A DNA stretch of 64,000 nucleotides from Bosea sp. BIWAKO-01 (GTDB taxonomy: Bacteria > Pseudomonadota > Alphaproteobacteria > Rhizobiales > Beijerinckiaceae): NCBI RefSeq assembly GCF_001748145.1, contig NZ_BCQA01000002.1, positions 62,001-126,000 on the forward strand, in the 5' to 3' direction. The notes below the pieces were generated by a model. That model did no database searches. It saw only the letters and a list, made by a program, of their open reading frames with translations, and was not told the DNA's origin. This document shows, in pieces, positions 41,177 to 51,164 of this stretch. The position numbers and the translations under genes were made by a program. Every line of letters begins with the position of its first letter. Position 1 is the stretch's first letter.

Positions 41177-42592
41177 TTAATTCTGAATGCCTGGCGACGC
41201 GCTGGTGGGTGGCCGCGCGGCGATCGACCGCAGCCCCGCTCGTTCGATCTTCACCACGTCACCGGGCTGGATCGTCGAACTTTCCTCTATCTGGATTTCC
41301 TGAACCGCTTCTCCATCCTGGCGCAGGATGCTGAACCGCATCCGCGCCAACGCTCGCTCTTGCTCTGTCTGAAGCGCCGGCGCGACCGCGCTGGATTCAT
41401 AGATCAGCGCGCGCAAAGAGTTGATCCGATCAACGGTCTGCTTCAGGGAGAGCTGGGTCTCGCGGAGCTCACGCGCAATATCGATCTCGCGCTCATTCGA
41501 GACCTCGAGGATCGAAGCTTCGAGGCGGCTGATCTCCTGCTTTGTCCGCGCTGTAGCTAGTATCAAGTCCAGGGCCTGGCTTTCGGATTGCGCCAGATTT
41601 TGCTCGACCGCGAGTTGGCGCGGATTAACCGTCAAACCCCGCCGAATGAGGCTATTGATATTGTCGAGCTCGCGCTGGATGAGATCCTGTTGGCGCTTCT
41701 GAGTGATTTCCTTCGCACCAAGCGTCTTCAGCTCCTCGTCCAGCATCCTGCGGGATTCCCGCAGGAGTTCGATGCGCGACACGATTGCCTTGCGACGCGA
41801 AGTGAACAAGGCGCGCTCCTCGCGCATCGCGTCAGCCGCGCCGTCACCGCTATAGCGCTCGATCTCGCTTGCGAAACGAATGTCGTCCGCCTGGCGAGCC
41901 TCGGCTTGAAGTCGGTCTCGACGCAGCAGAAGCGAGACGAGTTGCGACTGCTGTACGCGGATTTCGCCTTCGGCGACGATCGTCTCCCGCTCGAATCGAC
42001 CGAGCGCCATTTCCGCGCGCTGATAGCCACCCGCGATGCTTACCGCATGCAAAGCCGTCATTGCAGGGCGGTATGCGTACTCTCCTGGGCGCTCGACCGC
42101 CCCAACGACATAGATCGGGCGGTACTGAGCCATCTCCACTGCGGTTGCTGGTGCCGAGACGAGCCCAGCGGCCACTTTCAATCGGTCGGATATCGTTGCT
42201 GCGATATCCGCCATCGTCATGGTCTCGACAGAGAATGCGCCGATTACTGGGAGCGACAGCATGCCTGCAGGGCTGACTGTGAATTCACCGCTCAACGTCG
42301 ACCATTCGAAAAGCTCACGCGTGGTGGGTCGCCATTCGGATACCTTGATCCTGAGACGATCATGCGGACCGACGTGATACTCCGCTGCAATGGTAAACCC
42401 ACTCGGGAGAGCCGCGAACATGCAGACCAGCGCCAGAAGTCCCCCACGAGCAGCGCCGATGCACTTTCGGCCGAAATCACCGCGCTGAGGCGGGCGATGG
42501 ATCTGAACGCATTGCTTCACGGAACACTCCAAACGGATTGGCCGTAAGTACCAAAGCAAAACAGCGGCCAATTCTCGCACTGCCGTTAACAT
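41177..42592 (-). CDS. polysaccharide export protein, ExoF/Wza type
   Basis: 471 residues. A membrane-spanning or signal segment (GGLLALVCMFAALPSG) leads to a polysaccharide-export domain starting YHVGPHDRLRIKVSEW, with SPAGMLSLPVIGAFSV, then an SLBB region (YVVGAVERPGEYAYRP). A long coiled coil (about residues 215-400, with EITQKRQQDLIQRELDN) follows, and the C-terminus has IQPGDVVKIERAG. The inserted coiled coil matches ExoF rather than E. coli Wza. It would form part of the periplasmic/outer-membrane export channel. The first 45 residues may precede the true start. Confidence 0.87.
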   Translation of the reverse strand: MLTAVRELAAVLLWYLRPIRLECSVKQCVQIHRPPQRGDFGRKCIGAARGGLLALVCMFAALPSGFTIAAEYHVGPHDRLRIKVSEWRPTTRELFEWSTLSGEFTVSPAGMLSLPVIGAFSVETMTMADIAATISDRLKVAAGLVSAPATAVEMAQYRPIYVVGAVERPGEYAYRPAMTALHAVSIAGGYQRAEMALGRFERETIVAEGEIRVQQSQLVSLLLRRDRLQAEARQADDIRFASEIERYSGDGAADAMREERALFTSRRKAIVSRIELLRESRRMLDEELKTLGAKEITQKRQQDLIQRELDNINSLIRRGLTVNPRQLAVEQNLAQSESQALDLILATARTKQEISRLEASILEVSNEREIDIARELRETQLSLKQTVDRINSLRALIYESSAVAPALQTEQERALARMRFSILRQDGEAVQEIQIEESSTIQPGDVVKIERAGLRSIAARPPTSASPGIQN

Positions 42593-42708
42593 TCCCTTAA
42601 ACGGTGCTCCTTCAATCTTTCGGGAGGGGCGGGATCCGGCGTGCTTCTCCGGGACGGCGATTAAGGCTAAGGTCCTATTGGGATGAAGCGCTGCGGAAGC
42701 GAAAACCG

Positions 42709-42936
42709 ATGCTGATAGTCCTGTTCATTGTCGCGCTCGCAAGCGGAGGGCTGACGATCTGGCTTTTTTGGGCGCAAGGCGCCCCCTTGGCGATAGTCTT
42801 GGGAACGGTCGCAGCCAGCGCCACGGTTGGCCTTCTCAGCATTACCCTCGGCGCCAGGCGCTCGCGCAGGGCGGCAAGGGAAGCAGAAACGCCTCGCGTC
42901 ATTCCACGTACCTTGGACGCGGGCCCACGGCCCTGA
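42709..42936 (+). CDS. possible small membrane protein, 75 aa
   Basis: Two hydrophobic helices (MLIVLFIVALASGGLTIWLF and LAIVLGTVAASATVGLLSIT) followed by a basic tail (GARRSRRAAREAE). A longer frame opens at 42604. The ribosome site at 42709 is weak. It diverges from the export gene and precedes the VanZ-domain gene. The role is unknown. Confidence 0.4.
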   Translation: MLIVLFIVALASGGLTIWLFWAQGAPLAIVLGTVAASATVGLLSITLGARRSRRAAREAETPRVIPRTLDAGPRP

Positions 42937-42974
42937 GCCGGCGACAATACCGCCTGGCTGGCTGCTAAGCACAT

Positions 42975-43817
42975 TTGGCACATGAATTGCTGAGCCTCCT
43001 GCTGGTGAGGCGGCAGTCGCCGTCTCCACCGTCTGCGGACAGGGGATCGGCATTGTCACGTCCACTGCGCTTTCGAGGCGAAGACCGAGACTTTCAAACC
43101 GATATCGATCGGATGCGTACCATCCGAAACGATCTGGTCACCGCGCTCGCCTCGATCAATCTTGAAGTGGACGGCCTGACGCGCCGCCTGGAGACAGCCC
43201 GCATGCAGGCTGCTGAACTTATGGGGAATGAGGACGGCATCTATTACGAACGCGAGGCGGAGGATGAGGCTAGCCTTGTCGAGGCCGAAGCCCAGATGCG
43301 CAATTGTCAACGGCGTCTGGCCGAACTCCTGACTCAGCGTGCGATGCTCGGAGATTGGCGGGCACAGATCGAGGGATCCAAGGCAGGGTCCTCCCGGCAA
43401 AAATCGGGGATTCCGCCGGCGACGGGCGCGCGCCCGTGGCTTCGAGCATTGGGGAAAGTAGTAGCGCCCCGCAAACTCTTCCGTGTTCTGGGCTGGGTGC
43501 TGGCCGGCATCATTGTCTACGCAACCCTTTCGGGGGTCGAGCAGCGGCCAGCCATCCCCGGTGGCTTTCCGGATCTGGAGCGGATCCTAGCGTATCTACT
43601 CACGGCGGTTGCGTTCGCAATCGGGTACCCGAGGCATCGGTTAGTCATTTTCGCGGCAGGTTTCGCCTCGGTCGCGCTGCTGGAGGTGGCGCAGAGCTGG
43701 GTACCGAGCCGTCACGGCACCGTCCATGATTCTATGGTCAAGGCGGCCGGCTTGGGGATCGGCATTATGCTGGTGCTGCTGACGGAGCGCCTCAAACGGC
43801 ATGAAGGCTACTCGTGA
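42975..43817 (+). CDS. coiled-coil protein with C-terminal VanZ-like domain
   Basis: 280 residues in two parts. Residues about 45-130 form a coiled coil (LEVDGLTRRLETARMQAAEL and QMRNCQRRLAELLTQRA). Residues about 165-275 are a VanZ-like membrane domain with LSGVEQRPAIPGGFPDLERI and LEVAQSWVPSRHGTVHDSMV, the pattern of VanZ-family proteins of polysaccharide clusters. VanZ itself confers low-level teicoplanin resistance by an unknown mechanism; here the neighbours suggest envelope or polysaccharide assembly. The true start may be internal. Confidence 0.75.
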   Translation: MAHELLSLLLVRRQSPSPPSADRGSALSRPLRFRGEDRDFQTDIDRMRTIRNDLVTALASINLEVDGLTRRLETARMQAAELMGNEDGIYYEREAEDEASLVEAEAQMRNCQRRLAELLTQRAMLGDWRAQIEGSKAGSSRQKSGIPPATGARPWLRALGKVVAPRKLFRVLGWVLAGIIVYATLSGVEQRPAIPGGFPDLERILAYLLTAVAFAIGYPRHRLVIFAAGFASVALLEVAQSWVPSRHGTVHDSMVKAAGLGIGIMLVLLTERLKRHEGYS

Positions 43818-43933
43818 AGCTTGCCCCCCATTTCGATGGTTCGTCGACGCGCCAGGTAAGTGGGCGATGACCGGCGGCCAACCCAGCAGAGCCCTTGGCC
43901 CGTCAGACCGGCGATGGGCCCGAGGAGTTGAAG

Positions 43934-45130
43934 ATGTTGCTATCGGGTGAGACGAAATGCACTGCTCCGGGCGCGGCAGTCGACGGCCATGCAAATGGGG
44001 AGGCTCACAACGACCCGCCGATCAGCGTTTTTGCCCATCTCGCTTATGACAAAGACGCGGATGGCTGGCGTGAGGCCTGGGCGAACGGAACCCTGGTCGG
44101 ACGAAACGATATAACGCCCTATGGTTACGGAAGAGCCGGCTCGATGGGCTGCCGCGTGAGGTTCTCGCGATCCCGGAACGAAGGCATGCTCGGTCGCCTG
44201 ATGCGCCTCGGCGCCAGGGTGATCCTGGGATTCGACATGGCCCATGCCGTGTCCCAGAGAGATGCGATTTTTCGATCCGATGTAGTGTGGACACATACCG
44301 AATCGCAGTTCCTGGCGGTGTCGGCGCTGCTCATGGTGCGAGGAAGCGGCCCCAAGCTGATAGGCCAGAGCGTATGGCTGTTTGACCGCTGGCCGCGCTT
44401 TGGACCGATCAGGAGGGCGCTTTACCGCTTCTTGATCCGCCGCGTGGATGTTCTGACGACGCTGTCAACCGCTAACGCCGAGATCGCTCGAAAGCTCTTT
44501 CCTGACAAGCGCATTGAAATGTTGCATTTCGGAATCGGGTGCGAAGATCTCGGCAAACCTGCCCAGGCGACGGAATCAGGGGCTTCGGTTGTTGCCGTCG
44601 GAAACGACCGCCATAGAGACTGGAAGACGCTGATCGCCGCAGTCAACGATCTCAAAGGCGTCGAAGTCGATATCCTCTCTCACACGGCCGGGAGACACAG
44701 GGGGCTCGCACGATCGCATGTCCGGATGGGACCCGCCAAGACGAACGACCAATTGCGTGCCGCGTACGGACACGCATCAGTCGCCGTCGTCCCGCTCACA
44801 GAAAATGCCCACGCCAGCGGGATCACCGCCATCCTCGAGGCCGTTCTGGCCGGTGTCCCCGTCATCGCGTCCGATGCCGGAGGCCTGCGCTCCTATTTTA
44901 CCGACAACGAGGTAATCTTTGTTCCGGTGGGAGATGCTGGCGCCTTATCGGCCGCAATCGCCCATGTCCTTGCCCAGCGCGAAACGTCTTTGGCGATGAC
45001 AGCTCGTGCCCAGGCGCGGGTCGTCGAGGGACCGGCTAACCTGGATGCCTACATTCGCAGACATGTCGAGATCAGTCGCGAACTCGTACGCGCCGAAACC
45101 CGGCAGCCCGGCGCGGTGCAGGAGCGCTGA
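43934..45130 (+). CDS. glycosyltransferase family 4
   Basis: 398 residues from the ATG at 43934 (GAGGAG upstream). The C-terminal GT-B domain carries VVAVGNDRHRDWKTLIAAV and a motif, HASGITAILEAVLAGVPVIA, which keeps the second Glu of the usual E(x)7E pair while the first position is shifted. The N-terminal half (VWTHTESQFLAVSALLM) is divergent. It probably adds a late sugar of the repeat. The FkbM gene at 45174 follows on the same strand, 43 bases on. Confidence 0.82.
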   Translation: MLLSGETKCTAPGAAVDGHANGEAHNDPPISVFAHLAYDKDADGWREAWANGTLVGRNDITPYGYGRAGSMGCRVRFSRSRNEGMLGRLMRLGARVILGFDMAHAVSQRDAIFRSDVVWTHTESQFLAVSALLMVRGSGPKLIGQSVWLFDRWPRFGPIRRALYRFLIRRVDVLTTLSTANAEIARKLFPDKRIEMLHFGIGCEDLGKPAQATESGASVVAVGNDRHRDWKTLIAAVNDLKGVEVDILSHTAGRHRGLARSHVRMGPAKTNDQLRAAYGHASVAVVPLTENAHASGITAILEAVLAGVPVIASDAGGLRSYFTDNEVIFVPVGDAGALSAAIAHVLAQRETSLAMTARAQARVVEGPANLDAYIRRHVEISRELVRAETRQPGAVQER

Positions 45131-45173
45131 GATACAGCCCGTCGCCAGTCGCCGCGCAACATGGAGATCGCAG

Positions 45174-46007
45174 GTGAACTCTAATCTTGTATACGACTTT
45201 GGCCTGCACCGAGGCGAAGACACCGAATTCTACCTGAAGAAGGGCTTCCGTGTTGTCGCGGTCGAAGCCAATCCGCAGCTCATCGAGGAATGCAGGCTCA
45301 AGTTTCGCGATGAGCTTGAGGTCGGTCGCCTCCACATCGTCGAAGGAGCGATCGCGCCGCCTTCAGCCGGTGATACGGTGACCTTCTACAGGAACCCGCG
45401 TGCGTCCATCTGGGGGACCATCGAGCCCGATTGGGCCGATCGCAATGCGGCCCGTGGCTTTGAAAGCGAAGCCATCCAGTTGCCCCGGATCGACGTGCCG
45501 GATGTATTCGCCCGCTTCGGGGTCCCTCATTACGTCAAGATCGACGTCGAGGGGGTCGATATTCTGGTTCTGGATGCATTGCGGGAGTTCCCGAAGCGGC
45601 CGAACTATCTTTCGATTGAATCGGAAAAGGTCGATTTCGACGAGCTCATCAAGGAATTCGATCTCCTTGAAGGGCTCGGCTACACGAAGTTCAAAGTCGT
45701 TCAGCAACGGTCTATTCCCGGACGGACCGTTCAGGTGCGCACCGTCGACGGCAAGCCGATCGCCTATACCTTCATGGAATGCGCCTCGGGCCCGTTCGGA
45801 GAAGACATCCCTCAGCCCTGGCTGACAAGGGATCAGGCGATCGCATCCTACAAGGAGATCTTTGCCAGATACCGGATGTTCGGAGATCGCTCGGTCTATT
45901 CGAAACTCCCGCGCGTCGCGAAGGGTGTGATATCGACGGCCTACAAGGCTACGACCGGCTACCGGGGCCCGCTTCCGGGCTGGTTTGACACCCACGCCTC
46001 GCTTTAG
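45174..46007 (+). CDS. FkbM-family methyltransferase
   Basis: 277 residues starting with GTG (VNSNLVYDFGLHRGEDTEFY), where homology to FkbM methyltransferases begins; GGAG lies about 9 bases upstream. VVAVEANPQLIEECR is the SAM-binding segment and VKIDVEGVDILVLDAL the family signature. It probably methylates a sugar hydroxyl. An upstream ATG at 45006 would overlap the GT4 gene by 125 bases and is rejected. Confidence 0.85.
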   Translation: MNSNLVYDFGLHRGEDTEFYLKKGFRVVAVEANPQLIEECRLKFRDELEVGRLHIVEGAIAPPSAGDTVTFYRNPRASIWGTIEPDWADRNAARGFESEAIQLPRIDVPDVFARFGVPHYVKIDVEGVDILVLDALREFPKRPNYLSIESEKVDFDELIKEFDLLEGLGYTKFKVVQQRSIPGRTVQVRTVDGKPIAYTFMECASGPFGEDIPQPWLTRDQAIASYKEIFARYRMFGDRSVYSKLPRVAKGVISTAYKATTGYRGPLPGWFDTHASL

Positions 46008-46106
46008 GCCGCCTTATTGTCTGGCATTCGGGCAGCACCCTGGCGGCGATATGGCAGACCGTAGCCTTGTACGCTCGTAGCGCTGCGGCGCGAACTCGCT
46101 GCGAGC

Positions 46107-46952
46107 CTATCGCGGCAGTCCGATAGGACATCCTTCGGGAGGCCCGGAGCCACGCTCATAAACATGCACATAATCGACGTAGAGCCTTGAAGGGTTGGGC
46201 GTCTTGTCGATTGGCCAGCCGCTTCCAAGTGCGAGATTGACCAGTGGGTACATCTTGCTGTTGAGCTCAGGTGGCGTCGGGTAGGACCAAACCTCATTCC
46301 GATCCAGGAGGAAGGTAATCTTGCTCGGGGATATATCCACTCCGAACGTGTGAAAGTCGGCGACAAGCGCTCCGTCCTTCACATCGATGACCTTGGCCTG
46401 CCCCCTTTTTCTGGTGATGTCCTTGTACCAGACATGCACCACGGACTGGAAAGCAGCCGTGAACTGCCCATAATATTCGATGACGTCGATTTCGACATCC
46501 CCGTCAGTACTGTTGGCAGGCTTGAGCGGCGCCAGCCAGAACGCCGGCCAGGTGCCAGGGCCCGGGGGCATCTTCATTCGCACTTCGAAATAGCCGTACT
46601 GAGCGCCGACACCGGCTCCGCTCGCGTCGGCCCCAGCGATCAGCCCGGATTTCCACTTCCCGTCGGGCGTCTTTGAGGCCGTTATGACGAGCTCGCCGTT
46701 TTCGATCTGGAATGGCCCGTGCGGCCCCGGATCCATGAACTGCGCGTCTCCAAAATCGCCGTTCCAAGGCGTGTGGGCGGTCCAGCGCGCGGAGCCGAGC
46801 GCGCGGGCCGCAATGCTCAGGCTGTCGAACTCTTCGAGCAGAACGGGGCGCAAGGCGCAGCTGTCCGAGCGATCTTGCGCCGAAATGTTCTGCTGGCTGC
46901 CGAATGCGGCGAGCAGGAATGCGGCAGAGCTCAGTTTCAATAACTCGGCCAT
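46107..46952 (-). CDS. exported glycoside hydrolase family 16
   Basis: 281 residues from the ATG at 46952 (GAGGG upstream), with a signal peptide (MAELLKLSSAAFLLAAFGSQ). GH16 beta-jelly-roll enzyme: YGYFEVRMKMPPGPGTWPAF, the active-site motif EIDVIEYYG with both catalytic Glu, and the C-terminal LYVDYVHVYE strand. GH16 enzymes cut beta-1,3/1,4 glucans or similar chains; in exopolysaccharide loci (as ExoK) they trim the polymer. An upstream in-frame ATG at 47042 would hide the signal peptide. Confidence 0.9.
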   Translation of the reverse strand: MAELLKLSSAAFLLAAFGSQQNISAQDRSDSCALRPVLLEEFDSLSIAARALGSARWTAHTPWNGDFGDAQFMDPGPHGPFQIENGELVITASKTPDGKWKSGLIAGADASGAGVGAQYGYFEVRMKMPPGPGTWPAFWLAPLKPANSTDGDVEIDVIEYYGQFTAAFQSVVHVWYKDITRKRGQAKVIDVKDGALVADFHTFGVDISPSKITFLLDRNEVWSYPTPPELNSKMYPLVNLALGSGWPIDKTPNPSRLYVDYVHVYERGSGPPEGCPIGLPR

Positions 46953-47157
46953 TGCAAAGCCCTCTATATCCGGGTTCGCGGGGTACATGATCCGGCCTTC
47001 GACAGGCACCGGATACGCCCCCATCCCTCTTCCGTGTCTCACCTTGTCAGCCAGGCTCCCGCCGCGGCCCCAAGCAAGTGCGGTGGCCTTCCAAGGCGGT
47101 TGTGCAAATGTAATGCCGGTGTTTAAAGCGGCGAAGCTCCGAACCCCGCTCTAAGGG

Positions 47158-48315
47158 TCAAGCGGATGTTCTTCCGCCCCAAGCATTCTCCGCTTCGCGA
47201 GGCGGGGCGCCCGCGACTGGACGGCCAGCTGCCTTCGTGAGTGCCAGGGCGTGCTCCGTCGCCACTTTCGAGACATTGAAGCGCGCGACATAAGCCGCAC
47301 GAAACTCGGCGAACGCGCGCTCGGCAACGATGTTGTCGTGATAGTAGAGCATCGCCTCGACCGCGCCCGCCTTGTCCTCCGTCGGGACGAGTCGGCCCAG
47401 CCGCTCGTCGGTCAAAATATCGCTTGGGCCGAATTCGCAATCCGAAGACACCACCGGTAATCCGAGACGCAAAGCCTCGCAGATCGCAAGGCTCCAACCC
47501 TCCCAGCGCGATAGCGAGACGTAGACGTCGGCAGCCGCCAGCGGACGAACAGGATCCTGCGGGTGATGTTCGAAGCTGACCGAATCCGCGATCCCGAGGT
47601 CGCGGGCCTGGGCTGCCAGCCCAGCTTTCTCCTCTCCGTATCCTACCAGGACGAGCCTGGCCTTCGGCCGCAGGCGAACGACGTCCCTGAAGGCCGCAAT
47701 GATCAGGTCTTGCCCCTTCTGAAAGCAAAAGCGTCCAACGTTCACAAATACAACGCGTCCATCTTCAGCGCGTGCCTCGCGCTCCATGGCCGGGAATTCA
47801 CGGACGGGATTTGGAGTCCAGTGGCTCGCCACACCCGGGAAATCCCGCCCAAAGGCCCTCAATTGCTTTGGGCTGGTGCCGAAAACATAGGTCAGGCGGT
47901 CCAGCACCAGCATTCGGAAAACGCCAAAAATAATATGGGCCTTGGGATGAGTGTTCTCGTGTCGCGGGTTTCCGTGCAGGTGGAGGATTAGGCGCGGACC
48001 GAGGCCGAGGCACGCGAGCCAGACGATCGCTGTCGGTTCGATCTGGGGCACCACGACGAGATCATAGTTCCCGTGCCCGATCATCCGGCGCAGGACGCCC
48101 ATCTGATGTAACCGTCCGCGGATCGAGCCCTTCAGATACGTGTACGCGCGTGGCCCAACGGCATAGTCGCCGTAGTCCGACAGATGCAGAACCGCAATCT
48201 CGAACCGCGCCTCGTAGTCGACGGCTATCGTATTCGCGATCTCGTCGACCACCCGCTCGATTCCGGCAAATTTCCCCGTCGGTGGCAGTACATAGAGAAC
48301 CCGAGTTCTGGTCAT
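47158..48315 (-). CDS. glycosyltransferase family 4
   Basis: 385 residues. RVLYVLPPTGKFAGIERVVD starts the acceptor domain; VVFVNVGRFCFQKGQDLIIA opens the donor domain; WEGWSLAICEALRLGLPVVS is the E(x)7E motif. The gene lies 205 bases upstream of the GH16 gene on the same strand. The sugar is unknown. Confidence 0.9.
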   Translation of the reverse strand: MTRTRVLYVLPPTGKFAGIERVVDEIANTIAVDYEARFEIAVLHLSDYGDYAVGPRAYTYLKGSIRGRLHQMGVLRRMIGHGNYDLVVVPQIEPTAIVWLACLGLGPRLILHLHGNPRHENTHPKAHIIFGVFRMLVLDRLTYVFGTSPKQLRAFGRDFPGVASHWTPNPVREFPAMEREARAEDGRVVFVNVGRFCFQKGQDLIIAAFRDVVRLRPKARLVLVGYGEEKAGLAAQARDLGIADSVSFEHHPQDPVRPLAAADVYVSLSRWEGWSLAICEALRLGLPVVSSDCEFGPSDILTDERLGRLVPTEDKAGAVEAMLYYHDNIVAERAFAEFRAAYVARFNVSKVATEHALALTKAAGRPVAGAPPREAENAWGGRTSA

Positions 48316-48644
48316 GTGCCTGTTACTTCTCTTACGTCCGCAGCTGAACCGCTAAACCTGGTGCGCGGCCGTACGGCTGCGCCTGCAAGAGTCGATCCAA
48401 CCGCATGGATCGCTTCGATTACAGCGCGATTGATCTCGTGGTTTTCGCAAGCAGGGATCGATAGTCGAGCATCGTATCTTGCGGGCCTACAGGAGAGGCA
48501 AAACTTAAAAATTCTGGATGGATAGATGCGATTTCAGCGCGAATCTGCCTGATGATTGAGCACATGGTGCTAGATTGATTTGCTTTTAGGGGGAGGGCGC
48601 CTTGTCTATACTCTGCTTTTCCAGCCGTTTAACCGGTCATCATT
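48316..48644. other. divergent promoter region, no gene
   Basis: About 330 bases between the GT4 gene (minus) and the FAD protein gene (plus). No frame or motif is supported; it should carry both promoters. Confidence 0.4.
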
Positions 48645-49976
48645 ATGCAAGGGTCTGCGCTCCCGACTCCGCCTGCCGTGACAGAACGATGCGATGCGGT
48701 CGTGCTCGGCGCGGGGATTTCCGGACTGGTATCTGCTTCCGTGCTTCTGGAGCAGGGCTGCGAGCGGGTAATCATCGTCGAAGAATATCCGCATATCGGC
48801 GGAAATCACATCGACTGGTCGTCAGACGGCTACACCTTCGATATCGGCAGCATCATATTTCAGGACGATTCACCGCTCCTTAAGCATTTCCCGGAGCTAC
48901 TTGAACACTATGTGCGGATCGATCCCAGTTGGAGCAGGCTGACACCGCAAGGGATCGTGACTGCTTATCCGATTTCGGTCAGGGATGACATCCTCGCGGC
49001 CGGGCCGATCGAAATTTCGAAGATCCTTGCCTCTGTGGTCTATGCGCGCGTCTTCCGACGAAAGATGCGGAATGCCAAGGAATTCGCGCAGTTCTGGATC
49101 GGCGACCGGCTTCTGCAAAGATCGGGGCTCGATTCGTATATGACGCGCTTCTATGGCGTTTCTTCCGACCAGATCGACATCGAATTGGCTAGGAAGCGGA
49201 TGCTCTGGATCAGCGAGCACAGCTCGCTGAGGTCCCTGCTGGCCCGCCTCACAAAGCCGAAGCCACCACCTCCCACGAACCGCCAGCTTGCGCGTCCGCG
49301 TGAGGGATATGGCCACCTGTACGCTGTTGCTGCCGCACGATTGGCGAAACGCGGCGCATCCATCATTACGCATGCCAGGATGCATCGGCTTGAGAAGCGC
49401 GACGGTTACTTTCGCCTAGCCCTGGACGACAAGGTCATCCTGGCCGAACGCGTCATTTCGACGATCCCACTTATGAGGATCGAAGCGCTGTGCAATCTGC
49501 CGATCTCGGACAAGCTCGAAACGATCACGCTTCTGACTTTGTATTTCAGCTTCTCGGGCGAACGGGGTTTCGGAGAAACGATACTCTATAATTTTTCTCA
49601 CAAGGGGGCCTGGAAGCGGTTGACCGTGTACTCGGATTTTTATGGGCGACGCGGGGATCGGGAGTACTTTGCCGTCGAGGTCATCGCCAACCACATCCAG
49701 GGATCGGTCGTTAAAGCCGAAAAGGACTTCCGAGATCATGTGGCGGCTAACGGGCTTTTCGCCGGAGATCTCAATCTCGAAGGAAGCCAATTTCTCAAGA
49801 ATGCCTACCCGATCTACAAAGGGCGATCGGATCAGAAGGCCGCAAAGGCCATCCAGGCACTGACGGCGCTGGGGATCGAGTCGTTCGGACGGCAAGGGGG
49901 CTTCAATTACCAGCCGACAGCGCGCGTCTCTACTTTGGAAGCCGAGGCCGCCTTGCGACGTGCAAGCGGGCTGTAA
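48645..49976 (+). CDS. FAD-dependent amine-oxidase-like oxidoreductase
   Basis: 443 residues. A Rossmann motif, VVLGAGISGLVSASVLLEQG (GxGxxG), followed by VEEYPHIGGNH and FDIGSIIF, shows FAD binding as in the protoporphyrinogen-oxidase/UDP-galactopyranose-mutase superfamily. Such proteins in polysaccharide loci have been found to isomerise or oxidise nucleotide sugars, so a furanose-forming mutase is possible, but the mutase-specific motifs are not evident. It is the last gene of the polysaccharide region. Confidence 0.8.
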   Translation: MQGSALPTPPAVTERCDAVVLGAGISGLVSASVLLEQGCERVIIVEEYPHIGGNHIDWSSDGYTFDIGSIIFQDDSPLLKHFPELLEHYVRIDPSWSRLTPQGIVTAYPISVRDDILAAGPIEISKILASVVYARVFRRKMRNAKEFAQFWIGDRLLQRSGLDSYMTRFYGVSSDQIDIELARKRMLWISEHSSLRSLLARLTKPKPPPPTNRQLARPREGYGHLYAVAAARLAKRGASIITHARMHRLEKRDGYFRLALDDKVILAERVISTIPLMRIEALCNLPISDKLETITLLTLYFSFSGERGFGETILYNFSHKGAWKRLTVYSDFYGRRGDREYFAVEVIANHIQGSVVKAEKDFRDHVAANGLFAGDLNLEGSQFLKNAYPIYKGRSDQKAAKAIQALTALGIESFGRQGGFNYQPTARVSTLEAEAALRRASGL

Positions 49977-50353
49977 CCACCTAACCATGTCTCTAACGTA
50001 GACAGCGGCGCCCGACGTTCTCAGCCGAGCAACCAGCACGATGGCCCCCAACGTTCGCGACCGTTTGTCTAACCGACAGGGCGTGATCGGACGATCGCCG
50101 CGTCAACGCCATCGAGGTGTGTTTGATGCCGACGTGACCCCTCACCAACGATCTTGGGCGGCGGAGGCCTGGGATGGACGGCGGAAATACGTCGAGATGC
50201 CCGTGATACCTGTCCCGGCTCGCTTCATGCCGGGTATGTGCATCAACAATGTCATTCGAAGCCGAGGGCATGTCTATGGCGCCGTGCACCGACCACTGGA
50301 ATGCAAAATTAGGGAAATTCACGTGGACGAGCAGCTTAGCGAGCAACACAGCG
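49977..50353. other. intergenic, no gene seen
   Basis: About 380 bases. A plus-strand frame (MAPNVRDRLSNRQGVIG) has atypical composition and no ribosome site. Nothing else is recognised. Confidence 0.4.
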
Positions 50354-51064
50354 TTAACCTGAGCCTGCCTTCCGTTCCATAACGAGGGGCAGGATGGTAC
50401 TCGCGCTCTCTACGCGCGGAGCAGTGAAAGTTAGCACCGCCCCGCTGTAAATGGTCACGGAAATCTTGAGGGTGAGCCCGCCGACGCAGTGAAGTTCCAT
50501 TTCGCTCGACATCCCACAGCGATCGATGTGGCTAATGTTCCCGGTAAAGGATCCCTCCCAGATGCCTTCCCGCCGAGCGGCCTCGAATTGATAAAGGCCA
50601 GGGATAGAATAGTTGTGGCGCAGCATAAGCCGGCCTCTGCCTGAGGGCATCAAATGTTCCTTTGTGGCGTAGCTTGCTCGATGTAGGCCTCGGCGGTTCT
50701 TGATGTTCGAGGGCGCAGCTCGACTGCGCTGGATCTCAATCAAAAAAGCAAAACCGGGAGACAAGTCTTTTGTTCCCCCCAATAGGATTTTCCAGACAAC
50801 TGGGCCTTCAGCGGATCGCGCCTTGCACAGTTCCGGCAGGTTGCAAACGCGTTCCCTCCACGATTGTCCCGTGTCATCGGCCTCGCACGTCAGCGTGCAC
50901 TCACGCGAGGAAATTGACCTACCGCGATCGAAGCGCCTCTTTTCAAGCGAGCTGACATGGCTGAGTTGAACCTGAACGCGCGTGAAGTTGCGGAGTGATA
51001 TTGCGCGCGTGGCTCCCGCGTTCCGATGCGCGGGGCGCCGCAGGATCACCCCAGAATGGGGCAT
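50354..51064 (-). CDS. uncertain hypothetical protein
   Basis: An open frame of 236 codons. The part from about residue 140 (MPSGRGRLMLRHNYSIPGLY, then SFTGNISHIDRCGMSSEMEL) is beta-rich and could be a PilZ-like or unknown domain; the first third is Arg/Ser-rich and less convincing. A shorter protein starting at that internal Met is possible. No neighbour explains it. Confidence 0.35.
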   Translation of the reverse strand: MPHSGVILRRPAHRNAGATRAISLRNFTRVQVQLSHVSSLEKRRFDRGRSISSRECTLTCEADDTGQSWRERVCNLPELCKARSAEGPVVWKILLGGTKDLSPGFAFLIEIQRSRAAPSNIKNRRGLHRASYATKEHLMPSGRGRLMLRHNYSIPGLYQFEAARREGIWEGSFTGNISHIDRCGMSSEMELHCVGGLTLKISVTIYSGAVLTFTAPRVESASTILPLVMERKAGSG

Positions 51065-51164
51065 GGTAACGAAGCACTAAGGATAATGGGCGCAATTATC
51101 TTCAATAGGACGCAACAACTGCCGCCAGCGGCAGTTGGCTAAGGGTCACACCCGAAAGCACGTC

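Noticed and set aside
41588..42547. 319-codon plus-strand frame opposite the ExoF/Wza-type gene
   Set aside because: Antisense shadow; the minus-strand protein has clear family motifs and a coiled coil.
50041..50382. 113-codon plus-strand frame after the FAD protein gene
   Set aside because: Atypical composition, no ribosome site, and opposite to another doubtful frame; not supported.
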